A DNA stretch of 64,000 bases from Cellvibrio sp. UBA7671 (GTDB taxonomy: Bacteria > Pseudomonadota > Gammaproteobacteria > Pseudomonadales > Cellvibrionaceae): assembly GCA_002483145.1 (NCBI GenBank), contig DLHJ01000001.1, positions 1 to 64,000 on the forward strand. The letters run 5' to 3'. Within the stretch, counting starts at the first letter, position 1. Every line of letters begins with the position of its first letter. Position numbers and translations under genes: made by a program. Positions 9,501 to 17,245 of the stretch are shown here, in pieces. The notes under the pieces were generated by a model, which did not search any database, had not been told where the DNA came from, and saw only the letters and a list, made by a program, of their open reading frames with translations.

Positions 9501-10552
9501 CGATTGAAGCGGATGAAAGCCATCAGCAGCAAAAGTGCGCACACCAGTGCCGTCATCCACTTGGCGATCACCCGCTGGCGGATAGATAAATAATCTTCAT
9601 AGGCCGGGGTGATGTCGTTCCAAACCAGCATCGCCAAACCCGATTGCTGCACTGGCAGCCCCGACTGCTGCAGCGGCCACCAGGAGGCGACGTAAGTCCT
9701 ACCTTCGTTGTGCAGCAATTGCCCCTGCTGGTTGATAGGGATCATGCCCCGGCTCCACCAGTTATGGAGTTGCGGGTCAGTCGTGTCCTCCAGACGCCAG
9801 TCATCCACCGTGGTCGGGTTCTGCTGGTTGAGCTCCTGCCGGGTCTGCTCCCAGAGTATTTGCTCAACCGCCGCCTTGCGCAGAAATACCGCCATCTGAA
9901 TGTCTGACTGCAATTCTTCAGTCTTCTGTGGCAGCGATGACATACCCACTTCCAGCACTGCAATCACTCCACCGGTTTTATCAGCCTTGGCAGTGACCGG
10001 CAGAATGGCCCGATAACCACTCCCCTGACGGGCGACATCAACACCCCAGGTGGGCACACCGGAAGTAAAGGCATTAGTGATGAGCGGGCGCAAACCGCTT
10101 AAACTGTCACCGTAGCGATCGGGGCGATGCATGCGCAAAAAATTCACCGCACCCGGGGCAAAATACACACTCAATTGCCGCACGCCCAGCGCTTCCATCC
10201 CACTCCAGTAATCGTGTAGATGCACTCGCAGTTCCTGCCTGAGCTGACGCAAATGTTCGGCACCACTAGTGCCCTCTTCGGCAACAAATACCTGATGCGC
10301 CCCGCGCAATTTGTCGATAACCTGATGATCGCCACCAATCAGCTGCGCCAATAACATGGCCTGTTGGGTCAGGTCGCGTCCCGAGGTTTCCAGATGGTTT
10401 TTTTGGGTTTGGGTATTCCAGCTCAGGCGCTCATGCCATACCTGCTGATGAACACGTAGATCGGCCAACATAAACAACACAAATACAGCCGCTAAACCCA
10501 GAGCAGAAAGCCAGGGCAGCCAGCGGTAAAGGCGTTTGTAATTCAGCGACAT
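6596..10552 (-). CDS. Membrane hybrid sensor kinase: periplasmic sensor, PAS, GAF, PAS, PAS, HisKA, HATPase, REC
   Basis: A 1318-residue inner-membrane hybrid kinase. Helix one (about 12-32) and helix two (about 335-355, TALVCALLLLMAFI) enclose a periplasmic region of about 300 residues that looks like a double-Cache sensor (SGYRAILPVTAKADKTGGV). Inside follow PAS, GAF (SLGARYLGLSNAIISQI...YIGAPLWVGGKIYGTLCF), two more PAS units, HisKA with His950 in SHELRTPLTA, HATPase_c (GGTGLGLAICK) and a C-terminal receiver with Asp1232 in TLDLQLPDMNG. The ATG at 10552 is preceded by GAGAG at good spacing; an in-frame start at 10627 has no such site. It is the first gene of an operon with the GAF-PAS kinase and the single receiver. 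The ligand is unknown. Confidence 0.92.
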   Translation of the reverse strand: MSLNYKRLYRWLPWLSALGLAAVFVLFMLADLRVHQQVWHERLSWNTQTQKNHLETSGRDLTQQAMLLAQLIGGDHQVIDKLRGAHQVFVAEEGTSGAEHLRQLRQELRVHLHDYWSGMEALGVRQLSVYFAPGAVNFLRMHRPDRYGDSLSGLRPLITNAFTSGVPTWGVDVARQGSGYRAILPVTAKADKTGGVIAVLEVGMSSLPQKTEELQSDIQMAVFLRKAAVEQILWEQTRQELNQQNPTTVDDWRLEDTTDPQLHNWWSRGMIPINQQGQLLHNEGRTYVASWWPLQQSGLPVQQSGLAMLVWNDITPAYEDYLSIRQRVIAKWMTALVCALLLLMAFIRFNRRYLRSLVEQHGEQLRGEHAVSEQARQRLALALRSSDSGFWEWDIANDKARFSPEWRQLCGIGPESPNSLDLDEWMSRVHPADKRMSYSDIIRHIKGETPMYENEYRLKIHDGSYKWILTRGKVVEWTESGKAALMLGVYTDITERKNTELISIRQQAALHSLNEIASLSAVDPDEQLRRALSLGARYLGLSNAIISQINGDEFRIHVQFSAQGQRDAPLVSPLAKTYCSLTVNQQDVVAEDDIPASNFRQHPAYLLTQVETYIGAPLWVGGKIYGTLCFNSRKTRHHQYDALDKDFVRLLARWISSVVERWQQDAEKKDILQRFQKLSERLPGFLYQFQLRPDGSSFFPYASPGIKNIYDVSPDDVAISANKVFGVIHPDDVGWVGESVSYSAAHLTPWVATVRINHPQRGMIWTHIESIPEKLEDGSVLWHGYVSDITPLKQTESQLKETNSLRKAILDAASVAIISTDPTGTIKTFNHGAEMMLGYSADDIIDKQTPALIHLSDEVIARAQHLTCELGYEVKPGFDVFIAKAREGSDDENEWHYVRKDGSQFPVLLTVSALRDAEGEITGYLGIARDISEIKRIDQMKNEFISTVSHELRTPLTAISGALGILVNGLAGTLPDSSARMIQIAHNNSQRLIHLVNDLLDMEKLVAGKMHFDIQQQMLLPLIRQSIESNAAFAQQYGVTYKLLPGSDVKVSVDHQRLLQVLANYLSNAAKFSPLNDVVTIQLDIHFGSVRVTVTDKGPGVPDNFRSRLFQKFSQADSSDTRQKGGTGLGLAICKEIIERMGGAVGVESTPGKGASFYFDLPCEDTTQKIPSTRLDPQKIKPHLLVVEDDAETAEVLVTALSAQKYDVDCATTGQSALEHLQLRDYDLVTLDLQLPDMNGIAIVEHIRQQESHQRTGAKKLPIIIITGAIDEGKKSQPPLHSSSDIFWLQKPLISGQLEQIIARALEKKTLSSEGEVQ

Positions 10553-10652
10553 GAAGTCTCTCAAGCATGTTGTTATAGCGACTGCCGGGCACCAGCAAAG
10601 ACGCAGTATTACCCCAGTGTAGTGCAAATTTTTAACGGAGCAGGTCGGCTAT

Positions 10653-10676
10653 CCGGTTGATCAACTGATCAACCGG
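10653..10676. repeat. 24-bp perfect palindrome between rnfH and the hybrid kinase
   Basis: CCGGTTGATCA is followed, after two bases (AC), by its exact reverse complement. It lies upstream of the hybrid kinase and downstream of rnfH, both on the minus strand. There is no T tract on either side, so it may be an operator or a weak terminator. It contains TTGAT-N6-ATCAA, which is not the N4 spacing of an FNR box. Confidence 0.5.
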
Positions 10677-10708
10677 GGGAACACACAAGGAGAGAGATGG
10701 AGGAGGGA

Positions 10709-11071
10709 TTAATCAGTAGCAGAATTATCTGTTTCGTTAAGTGCAGCGTCAGGTTTAGCGCTATCGGCTTTTTCCGCCCGTTTGCGCCGTGCGTCTTTCG
10801 GGTCAGAGGCGAGCGGGCGATAGATCTCGACGCGGTCACCGGCATGCAGGACATGCTTATCGGCGCTGTCCATACCCTTGGTACCCAGAGACTGTCCAAA
10901 AATACCCATCTTGGCAGTGGCAATATCCAGATCAGGAAAGTGATCGGCAATTTTGGAGCGCTGTACCGCACTCAACGCCGTGGTACCCGGCTCAACCAAA
11001 AGTGCGATAATTTTTTGTTTGTGCGGCAAGGCGTAAGCCACTTCTACCCGGATAAGATCAAAATCGGCCAT
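10709..11071 (-). CDS. rnfH: RnfH family ubiquitin-like protein
   Basis: A 120-residue protein of the RnfH (UPF0125) family, a beta-grasp ubiquitin-like fold of unclear function. Family features are visible: the VEVAYALPHKQKIIALLVEPGTTALSAVQRS start, the central VGIFG-type segment (here MGIFGQSL) and DRVEIYRPLASDPKDARRKRA near the C-terminus, followed by a variable acidic tail. It lies 50 bp after ratA on the same strand. The ratA-rnfH pair, divergent from smpB, is a widespread gammaproteobacterial arrangement, though here a symporter gene is inserted between ratA and smpB. Confidence 0.93.
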   Translation of the reverse strand: MADFDLIRVEVAYALPHKQKIIALLVEPGTTALSAVQRSKIADHFPDLDIATAKMGIFGQSLGTKGMDSADKHVLHAGDRVEIYRPLASDPKDARRKRAEKADSAKPDAALNETDNSATD

Positions 11072-11121
11072 GCTGTCTGTCCATCAAAATAAAAGAAATC
11101 GAAAATAAACTACAAAAAGAA

Positions 11122-11556
11122 TTACTGGTAAACCTGCTTGGCGCGCGCACAGAGCGCATCTACTTGTTTATTGCTCACCCCTTCAAACAACTTGCCCACC
11201 GCCATACCCAAGAGACGGTTTTGCAATTCAAATTCCAACTCAAAAGTCACCTTGCACGCCTGCTCGCCCAAGGGTGTAAAACGCCAGACGCCGCGCAAGT
11301 ACTTAAACGGGCCATCGACCAGATTCATGCTCATGCTGTGGGGCGGCTGCAACTGGTTGCGCGTGACAAAACTCTGGCTTACACCCGCTTTACTCAGCTC
11401 CAGGCGCGCCTCTAGCCAATCATCGCCACGCGCCAAAATTGTCGCCCCAACACAGCCATCCATAAATTGCGGATAGGCTTCAATATCGTTGATCAACTCA
11501 AACATTTGTGACGCGGAATAATTCACCAACGCCGATCTCTCTACCCGATGAGCCAC
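11122..11556 (-). CDS. ratA: RatA/Coq10-like START-domain protein
   Basis: A 144-residue protein of the polyketide cyclase/dehydrase (START-like) family, called RatA in E. coli, where it was described as inhibiting 70S ribosome assembly. It is also homologous to the ubiquinone-binding Coq10. Diagnostic features are the start HRVERSALVNYSASQMFELINDIEAYPQFMDGC and VDGPFKYLRGVWRFTPLG. The start codon is GTG at 11556 with GGAG six bases before it. It follows the symporter gene after 18 bp and precedes rnfH. Whether it acts as a toxin or a quinone chaperone cannot be decided here; no dedicated antitoxin gene is adjacent. Confidence 0.93.
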   Translation of the reverse strand: MAHRVERSALVNYSASQMFELINDIEAYPQFMDGCVGATILARGDDWLEARLELSKAGVSQSFVTRNQLQPPHSMSMNLVDGPFKYLRGVWRFTPLGEQACKVTFELEFELQNRLLGMAVGKLFEGVSNKQVDALCARAKQVYQ

Positions 11557-11574
11557 TTTTTACTCCACCACGAT

Positions 11575-12957
11575 TTACTCTACCAACACCGCACGCAATA
11601 CGGGAAAAATCCCGTTGTACAAAATTACCAACACCGCGATGGGCGAAATAAATTTCAGCACCGGGCGCCAGAGGCGAAACACCAGGGCGGATTCAAATTT
11701 TAAATCGTGCAGGATAATCTCATCGCGCAGTTTCCAGCCGGTAAACAGCGCGATCAATACTCCGCCGAGCGGCAGCATAATATTGGTAGCGATAAAGTCC
11801 ATGCTGTCAAAATAATTCTTGCCCCATAAAAACTGCAGCTCCGACCAATCATTAAATGAATAGACTGAGCCCAGACCGATAAACCAGGAAATCGTCCCCA
11901 GCAATAGGCTCGCGAAAATCCGGTGCAGCCCAAAACGCTCATTCAAGTAGGCGACACCGGGTTCCAGCAGCGAAATAGTTGATGTCCAGGCCGCCAGAAT
12001 CACCATCACAAAAAATACCGAACCGATTATCAGACCTGCGCCCATATTGCCAAAGGCGACTGGCAAGGTCACAAACATCAAGCCGGGCCCGGCGCCGGGA
12101 CTAATACCGGGGGTGGCAAACACAAAGGCAAAGATAGCGACACCGGCGACCAAGGCCACGAGGGTATCCAGGATCGCGACTATCACTACCGTCTTGCCCA
12201 CCGATTGGCTGCTCGGCATATAAGCGCCGTAGGCCATGATCGCGCCCATACCCAGGCTGAGGGTAAAGAAGGAGTGACCCATGGCAATCTGCGCGCCCTC
12301 CCAGGACAAATCCTCCAGTTTAAAACTGAACATAAAACGCAGCGAGGTGACAAACTCACCTTCTTTAATGGCGTAACCCAACAGGATCAGCAACAGCACA
12401 AACAGCAAGGGCATCATCCAGCGCACGGCCGACTCAAGGCCACGCGTAACGCCGAGCGCCAGTACCGCGATAGTCATCGCGATAAATAATGAGTGCCACT
12501 GCAGCATCAGATCGCTGTCGGCAAGCAAACCATCGAACAGGGCTTGCGATGTCTCACCCGTCAGCCCGGCAAATTTTCCATCCAAAGCCGCCAGTGCATA
12601 CTCGAGGGTCCAGCCCGCAATCACCGAGTAGAAGGATAAAATCAGCAGCCCTGCCAGCACCCCCATCCAACCTATAGTCGTCCAGCCCTTGCTAGCTCCG
12701 GCGTGCTCGCAGAGTTCAGCCGTTGCCATAATCGGGTTGGCGCGCGCTCGGCGGCCCATTAAAATCTCCGCCATCATGATTGGAATACCAATCAGTGCGA
12801 TACAGAACAAATACATCAATACAAAGGCACCGCCGCCGTTCTCACCGGTGATATAGGGAAACTTCCAGATATTACCCAACCCCACAGCGGAGCCAGTCGC
12901 GGCCAAAATAAAGCTGCCGCGCAATCCCCAAATAGTGTGTTGTTTAAGTGGCTTCAC
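11575..12957 (-). CDS. Sodium-dependent transporter of the neurotransmitter:sodium symporter (SNF/NSS) family
   Basis: A 460-residue inner-membrane symporter with about 12 hydrophobic segments. The first helix carries the NSS sodium-site signature GSAVGLGNIWKFPYITGENGGGAF, almost as in LeuT/MhsT-like transporters. Substrates are usually amino acids; the one here is unknown. I place the start at a GTG (12957), preceded by AGAGGAG at ideal spacing; the in-frame extension to 13074 encodes 39 polar residues not seen in the family. It lies between ratA and the divergent smpB, where most relatives have no such gene, so it is probably an insertion into this locus. Confidence 0.92.
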   Translation of the reverse strand: MKPLKQHTIWGLRGSFILAATGSAVGLGNIWKFPYITGENGGGAFVLMYLFCIALIGIPIMMAEILMGRRARANPIMATAELCEHAGASKGWTTIGWMGVLAGLLILSFYSVIAGWTLEYALAALDGKFAGLTGETSQALFDGLLADSDLMLQWHSLFIAMTIAVLALGVTRGLESAVRWMMPLLFVLLLILLGYAIKEGEFVTSLRFMFSFKLEDLSWEGAQIAMGHSFFTLSLGMGAIMAYGAYMPSSQSVGKTVVIVAILDTLVALVAGVAIFAFVFATPGISPGAGPGLMFVTLPVAFGNMGAGLIIGSVFFVMVILAAWTSTISLLEPGVAYLNERFGLHRIFASLLLGTISWFIGLGSVYSFNDWSELQFLWGKNYFDSMDFIATNIMLPLGGVLIALFTGWKLRDEIILHDLKFESALVFRLWRPVLKFISPIAVLVILYNGIFPVLRAVLVE

Positions 12958-13194
12958 GCGCTGCTCCTCTATTAACCCTGATTGGGCATCGTTATTGTTG
13001 GTTAAGCACAGATCGCACCAGACATAGCGCGCTAGAATAATATTCGACGGTGAATTGTACCTAGATTGGCGCAACCGTATAAGCCCATGCCATAGGCTCT
13101 GCTCAAGACAGCAAGCCTATATCAAGACAGAGCGCGGGCTTTGCCGATATAATGCCCGCCCGTTTGACGACATACCCTGAGTAGTATTGAGTTC

Positions 13195-13680
13195 ATGGCC
13201 AAAAAAACGCAAAAAAACCAAGGCAGCACTATCGCCCTCAACAAAAAAGCCAAGTTCGATTACGAACTGCACGACCGTTTTGAAGCGGGCATTGCACTCA
13301 CCGGTTGGGAAGTCAAAAGCCTGCGCGCGGGTAAAGGCAATATCACTGATTGCTACGTGGTGTTTAAAAATAACGAGGCCTGGTTGCAAGCTGCCCAAAT
13401 CCAACCGCTGCTAAGCGCGTCCACGCATTTTGTGACTGACCCTTTTCGCAACCGCAAACTGCTGCTCAATCGCCGCGAGATTAGTCGCCTGCAAGAAGCG
13501 GTAGAACAAAAAGGCTACACAGTAGTGCCCACCGCGCTCTACTGGAAAGAACATTTGATTAAATTGGAAATCGCCATCGCCAAGGGTAAACAACTGCACG
13601 ATAAACGCGAAACTGAAAAAGAACGCGATTGGGCGCGCGACAAACAGCGTCTATTCCAAACCGCCACCAAACGCGATTAA
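13195..13680 (+). CDS. smpB: SsrA-binding protein SmpB
   Basis: A 161-residue RNA-binding protein that carries tmRNA to stalled ribosomes (trans-translation). Typical blocks are present: [54 protein letters not shown] and [25 protein letters not shown]. The basic tail ([18 protein letters not shown]) corresponds to the tail that becomes helical in the mRNA channel. It is divergent from the symporter-ratA-rnfH genes and followed by a strong bidirectional terminator. The tmRNA gene itself was not seen in the window. Confidence 0.97.
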   Translation: MAKKTQKNQGSTIALNKKAKFDYELHDRFEAGIALTGWEVKSLRAGKGNITDCYVVFKNNEAWLQAAQIQPLLSASTHFVTDPFRNRKLLLNRREISRLQEAVEQKGYTVVPTALYWKEHLIKLEIAIAKGKQLHDKRETEKERDWARDKQRLFQTATKRD

Positions 13681-13717
13681 TGTTTCTGCAGATCTTACAA
13701 ATTAAAGCGTTATAAAT

Positions 13718-13753
13718 AAAAATGCCGGTATTGTTTGATACCGGCATTTTTTT
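13718..13753. terminator. Bidirectional rho-independent terminator between smpB and the ADP-ribosylglycohydrolase gene
   Basis: An 11-bp stem (AATGCCGGTAT / ATACCGGCATT) with a 6-nt loop has an A run on the left and a T run on the right, so it can stop transcription from both convergent genes. Confidence 0.88.
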
Positions 13754-13781
13754 ATTCCCGTTTTTCCAACACAACTGCAGC

Positions 13782-15731
13782 TTAGCGTTCGTGCACACTC
13801 AATTCACTAATCCCTGTGAAAAACTCGCGACCGCCGCCGTTAAAACTATCGCGTTCAACACCACCTGCAGCACCAATAATTCGAATCGATTTTGTCGTAA
13901 CTGGTGCGAATGAAAGCGTGTGATTTATACCAATCCCTTTTAACCATTGGGAATTATCAAAATTTATTGATGGTGCTATCTGCAGTTGCTGTACATTTTG
14001 CCACTCACCCGCATTATCCAGATATTGCACCTGCAACGACGTAAACCAGCCGGCAAATTCTTTGGGCGTACCAGGATTAAAGCGCAGTACCGAAATAGTT
14101 TGTGGTTGCTCCCAGCTAAAGCCGTAAAAATCCTGCTTGTTTGTCACCGCATTTTCAGTGCTGTAATAAGTTGTTTCGAGCTGGCCATCGCGTAGTATTT
14201 GCGCAAGCGATTCTCCTTTTTGTGGATCATTTATATTGTGCAAAACCTCAGTTGCCGCAGCGGCAAGATTACGGGTGTGCACCTCGATAACGTATTCGTG
14301 CTCAATGGTTTTTTGCCCGCGCGCCAAACGCAAGTTAAATCGATACAATCCGGAGGCTTTTGGCACGCCCGAGATGACACCGGAGCGCAATTGCAATCCC
14401 GAGGGTAGCGCACTACTGAGCAGTGTTAATTTTTCATCGCTCGCGGAAATATCGACACCAGTATCAAACGAAAACATTTGATCTTGCTCAGCAAACAACA
14501 CGGGCGCAGAAGGTAGCTCCAGCGGTGCGGAAAATTTCGCGTCGGTATTAATTACATAGTATTCAACGCCCTTCTCAACAATCTTTTTTCCACCATGCGC
14601 CAGAATAATTTTTTCCCCTTCGTGTGCCATGCGCGCAACCAATTCACTAATGCGCGCATCGGGCAGGCCAACCCGGCTGACATTAATATAACGATCATTA
14701 TAGGGCTGACTCCAGTTTAACTCCGGGATGGGGAACAATAAATTTTTCGGCAATATCGCTGTGCCGCCAACAATTCCCAATAAACCACTCATACTGGCTG
14801 CTTGATTGTCTGCATCAAAACCCATTGCACTTGCCATATCGAGCGTCTTTTGAAAATCCCCTTCGCCGTATAAAAGTGCGAGAATGGCACAGGCGCCGTT
14901 TAAATTCGCATCAACCACCAACCAGGCATTTTTGTTGTAATCGAATGCGCGATAATAATGCTCTGCCATTACCGCACGCGCTTTTTGCCAATCATCGGGA
15001 TATTTTTTGTGCAGCTGTTGCATATGCCGCACTATCGCCGCAAACCGGCTCTGCGTCGGTAGCGCTGCCAAACCTGCGGCAATCAAGCGCTCAATATCGC
15101 GCTCAAAAAACGCGGCGGAAAACATAGCGCCGTACATAACGGCGGGATCAATACCAAAATCGTCGCTGGTAATACGCCCAGCCCAGCGGGTTTTTGCAGC
15201 GGCATAATTCATCATGCCCGGCGCAGTCACTGCCCAAATTTCATTAACCAATTGCGGATCAATTTGAAACCACTGCGGATTTAATGTTTTGTGCCCGGTG
15301 AGCGGCGGCGAATATCCAGCATGCATTAATGCCACCGCCTGCCGATTGGCCACCCAGACTTTTTCACGCACGTGATCTTGCCATGCATTCGCCAGCGCTG
15401 AATAAGACGGCGTACTGCCGTGCTTTTCCATCTGCAACAAATACATGTATTCGATATCCGTATCGTCATCAGAAAACGCGCCATTGACCTCTTTTACTTT
15501 CGCAAGGTATTCGCCAAAACCATAAGGAAATTTGTTGGGCCCCGGCTGGTCAATAAATTTGAACTCGTAGGAGAGCCCATAGGTATTGCCAATAATTTGG
15601 CCTAACCATGAAGCCTTCACTTTATCCTGATATTCAGCGACCGGAATTTTGGGGTAATGGGCGCTATCGGCCTGTACATAACAACTTGCAACCAAGAGCG
15701 CAGACATTGCTGTTGCCAGATATTTTTTCAT
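13782..15731 (-). CDS. Secreted ADP-ribosylglycohydrolase-like protein with Ig-like and discoidin-like C-terminal domains
   Basis: A 649-residue protein with a signal peptide (MKKYLATAMSALLVASCYVQA). Residues about 30-370 match the ADP-ribosylglycohydrolase (DraG/ARH) fold. The N-terminal metal motif is SDDDTD (87-92), the second is the DADNQAASMSGLLG segment, which aligns with the usual DTDTxGAxxGAxLG. An Ig-like putative-binding domain follows (LPSGLQLRSGVISGVPKASG, He_PIG type), then a C-terminal beta-rich domain (about 520-649) resembling F5/8-type carbohydrate-binding modules. Export plus binding modules is unlike the cytosolic DraG enzymes, so the substrate may be a glycoside or a surface-linked ADP-ribose. 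The start at 15731 has GGGAG upstream. Substrate unknown. Confidence 0.8.
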   Translation of the reverse strand: MKKYLATAMSALLVASCYVQADSAHYPKIPVAEYQDKVKASWLGQIIGNTYGLSYEFKFIDQPGPNKFPYGFGEYLAKVKEVNGAFSDDDTDIEYMYLLQMEKHGSTPSYSALANAWQDHVREKVWVANRQAVALMHAGYSPPLTGHKTLNPQWFQIDPQLVNEIWAVTAPGMMNYAAAKTRWAGRITSDDFGIDPAVMYGAMFSAAFFERDIERLIAAGLAALPTQSRFAAIVRHMQQLHKKYPDDWQKARAVMAEHYYRAFDYNKNAWLVVDANLNGACAILALLYGEGDFQKTLDMASAMGFDADNQAASMSGLLGIVGGTAILPKNLLFPIPELNWSQPYNDRYINVSRVGLPDARISELVARMAHEGEKIILAHGGKKIVEKGVEYYVINTDAKFSAPLELPSAPVLFAEQDQMFSFDTGVDISASDEKLTLLSSALPSGLQLRSGVISGVPKASGLYRFNLRLARGQKTIEHEYVIEVHTRNLAAAATEVLHNINDPQKGESLAQILRDGQLETTYYSTENAVTNKQDFYGFSWEQPQTISVLRFNPGTPKEFAGWFTSLQVQYLDNAGEWQNVQQLQIAPSINFDNSQWLKGIGINHTLSFAPVTTKSIRIIGAAGGVERDSFNGGGREFFTGISELSVHER

Positions 15732-15820
15732 CTTGTTATCTCCCACTATTTTATTGTTATCTGCATAACCAATGATGGATGCAGCAGGAGAACAGAATCG
15801 TCCTTGGGCGCTGGGTTGTC

Positions 15821-15883
15821 GTCCCACCTTTAGCCGATTTACGGTTTGGTTACCCTCACTTTAGGCAGCTGCGAAAGTGGGAC
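15821..15883. repeat. Inverted repeat GTCCCAC ... GTGGGAC in the leader of the ADP-ribosylglycohydrolase gene
   Basis: Arms of seven bases (GTCCCAC and GTGGGAC) are separated by about 49 bases. The same heptamer pair recurs at 46306-46333 before the SMR gene. Function unknown; it may be chance. Confidence 0.3.
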
Positions 15884-15897
15884 AGCACACTGGAAAT

Positions 15898-15926
15898 AAA
15901 AAAGGCGATCCGAAGATCGCCTTTTT
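15898..15926 (-). terminator. Rho-independent terminator of pgk
   Basis: A 9-bp stem (AAGGCGATC / GATCGCCTT) with a CGAA loop on the plus strand has an A run on one side and a T run on the other. It lies 16 bases after the pgk stop and reads as a terminator in both directions. Confidence 0.85.
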
Positions 15927-15941
15927 TGCAGCTGCAGGTGA

Positions 15942-17114
15942 TTAGCCTTTGGCGCGCTCTTCCAGAATGGCTACTGCAGGCAATACTTTACCTTCAACGA
16001 ATTCAAGGAAAGCACCACCACCGGTAGACACGTACGAAATTTTGTCAGCCAGGTTCCACTTGTCGATTGCCGCCAGCGTATCGCCGCCACCCGCAACAGA
16101 GAATGCATCGCTCTCAGCAATTGCGCGTGAAATGGTTTCAGTACCTTTGGCGAACGCATCGAATTCGAATACGCCGCAAGGGCCATTCCACAATACGGTT
16201 TTAGCGTTTTTGATAATTTCTGCAACGCGTGCTGCAGTTTCAGGGCCGTAGTCGATAATTTCTTCATCAGCCTGAATTTCGCTTGGCTTTTTAACCGTCG
16301 CGACTGAGTTGTGATTCCAGGATTTGAAACCTTCTTTGGTGACACGTACATCAGTCGCAAAAACCACTTCAGTCGTTTTGCACAGACGCTGTGCTTCAGG
16401 GATCAAATCTTTTTCGTACAGTGAATTGCCAACTTGATTGCCTGCAGCTGCCACGAAAGTATTGGAGATACCACCGCCAACAACCAGGATGTCTGCGATT
16501 TTCGACAGCGCATCCAACACGCTCAATTTGGTTGAGACTTTTGAGCCACCAACGATAGCAACCAATGGACGCGCTGGTTTATCCAATACTTTTGCCAAGG
16601 CCTCCAATTCCGCTGAGAGCAGTGGACCTGCACAGGCGATAGGTGCGAACTTCGCAACACCGTGTGTTGATGCTTGCGCGCGGTGCGCGGTGCCAAAAGC
16701 ATCCATTACAAACACATCGCACAAGGCCGCCATTTTTTTCGACAGCTCATCAGAATTTTTGCCTTCGCCCACATTGAAGCGCACATTTTCGAGCAACACC
16801 AAATCGCCTTCCATCGCAAAACCGTCGACCCAGTTTTTAACGAGCGGCACATTGCGACCCAATTTTTCACTCAGGTATTTTGCAACAGGAGCAAGCGAAG
16901 CAGCTTCATCGTAAACACCTTCATCGGGACGACCGAGATGCGACATCACCATCACTTTTGCGCCTTTCGCCAAGGCTTCCTTGATAGTCGGAATAGATGC
17001 ATCAATACGCACAGCAGACGTGATGCGGCCATCTTCCAACGGCACGTTCAGATCCTGACGAATCAATACCCGCTTGCCAGCGAGATCCTGGTCTTTCATT
17101 AATTTTACGGTCAT
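15942..17114 (-). CDS. pgk: Phosphoglycerate kinase
   Basis: A 390-residue glycolytic enzyme converting 1,3-bisphosphoglycerate and ADP to 3-phosphoglycerate and ATP. Signatures are [18 protein letters not shown] near the N-terminus, [25 protein letters not shown], the [10 protein letters not shown] block, [12 protein letters not shown] and the nucleotide-binding [11 protein letters not shown]...[12 protein letters not shown]. The ATG at 17114 has AAGGTG six bases upstream; a longer frame to 17171 adds unrelated residues. It lies downstream of tkt on the same strand, but a terminator separates them. An epd/gap gene usually found between tkt and pgk in gammaproteobacteria is absent. Confidence 0.97.
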   Translation of the reverse strand: MTVKLMKDQDLAGKRVLIRQDLNVPLEDGRITSAVRIDASIPTIKEALAKGAKVMVMSHLGRPDEGVYDEAASLAPVAKYLSEKLGRNVPLVKNWVDGFAMEGDLVLLENVRFNVGEGKNSDELSKKMAALCDVFVMDAFGTAHRAQASTHGVAKFAPIACAGPLLSAELEALAKVLDKPARPLVAIVGGSKVSTKLSVLDALSKIADILVVGGGISNTFVAAAGNQVGNSLYEKDLIPEAQRLCKTTEVVFATDVRVTKEGFKSWNHNSVATVKKPSEIQADEEIIDYGPETAARVAEIIKNAKTVLWNGPCGVFEFDAFAKGTETISRAIAESDAFSVAGGGDTLAAIDKWNLADKISYVSTGGGAFLEFVEGKVLPAVAILEERAKG

Positions 17115-17204
17115 GTTTTTCACCTTTACGAAGAAGCTCCGAATAAAACCAAATGCCTTTTTATACTTCACATGAATGTGAATAATTCAAAAAAATACTG
17201 CGAT

Positions 17205-17236
17205 AAAACAAAACACCCGACTCGCGCCGGGTGTTT
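17205..17236 (-). terminator. Rho-independent terminator of tkt
   Basis: On the minus strand an ACACCCG / CGGGTGT stem with an 8-nt loop is followed by TTTGTTTT, ten bases after the tkt stop. Confidence 0.85.
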
Positions 17237-17245
17237 TTTTCTTAC

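Noticed and set aside
10657-10672. FNR/Anr box
   Set aside because: The halves TTGAT and ATCAA are spaced by six bases instead of four.
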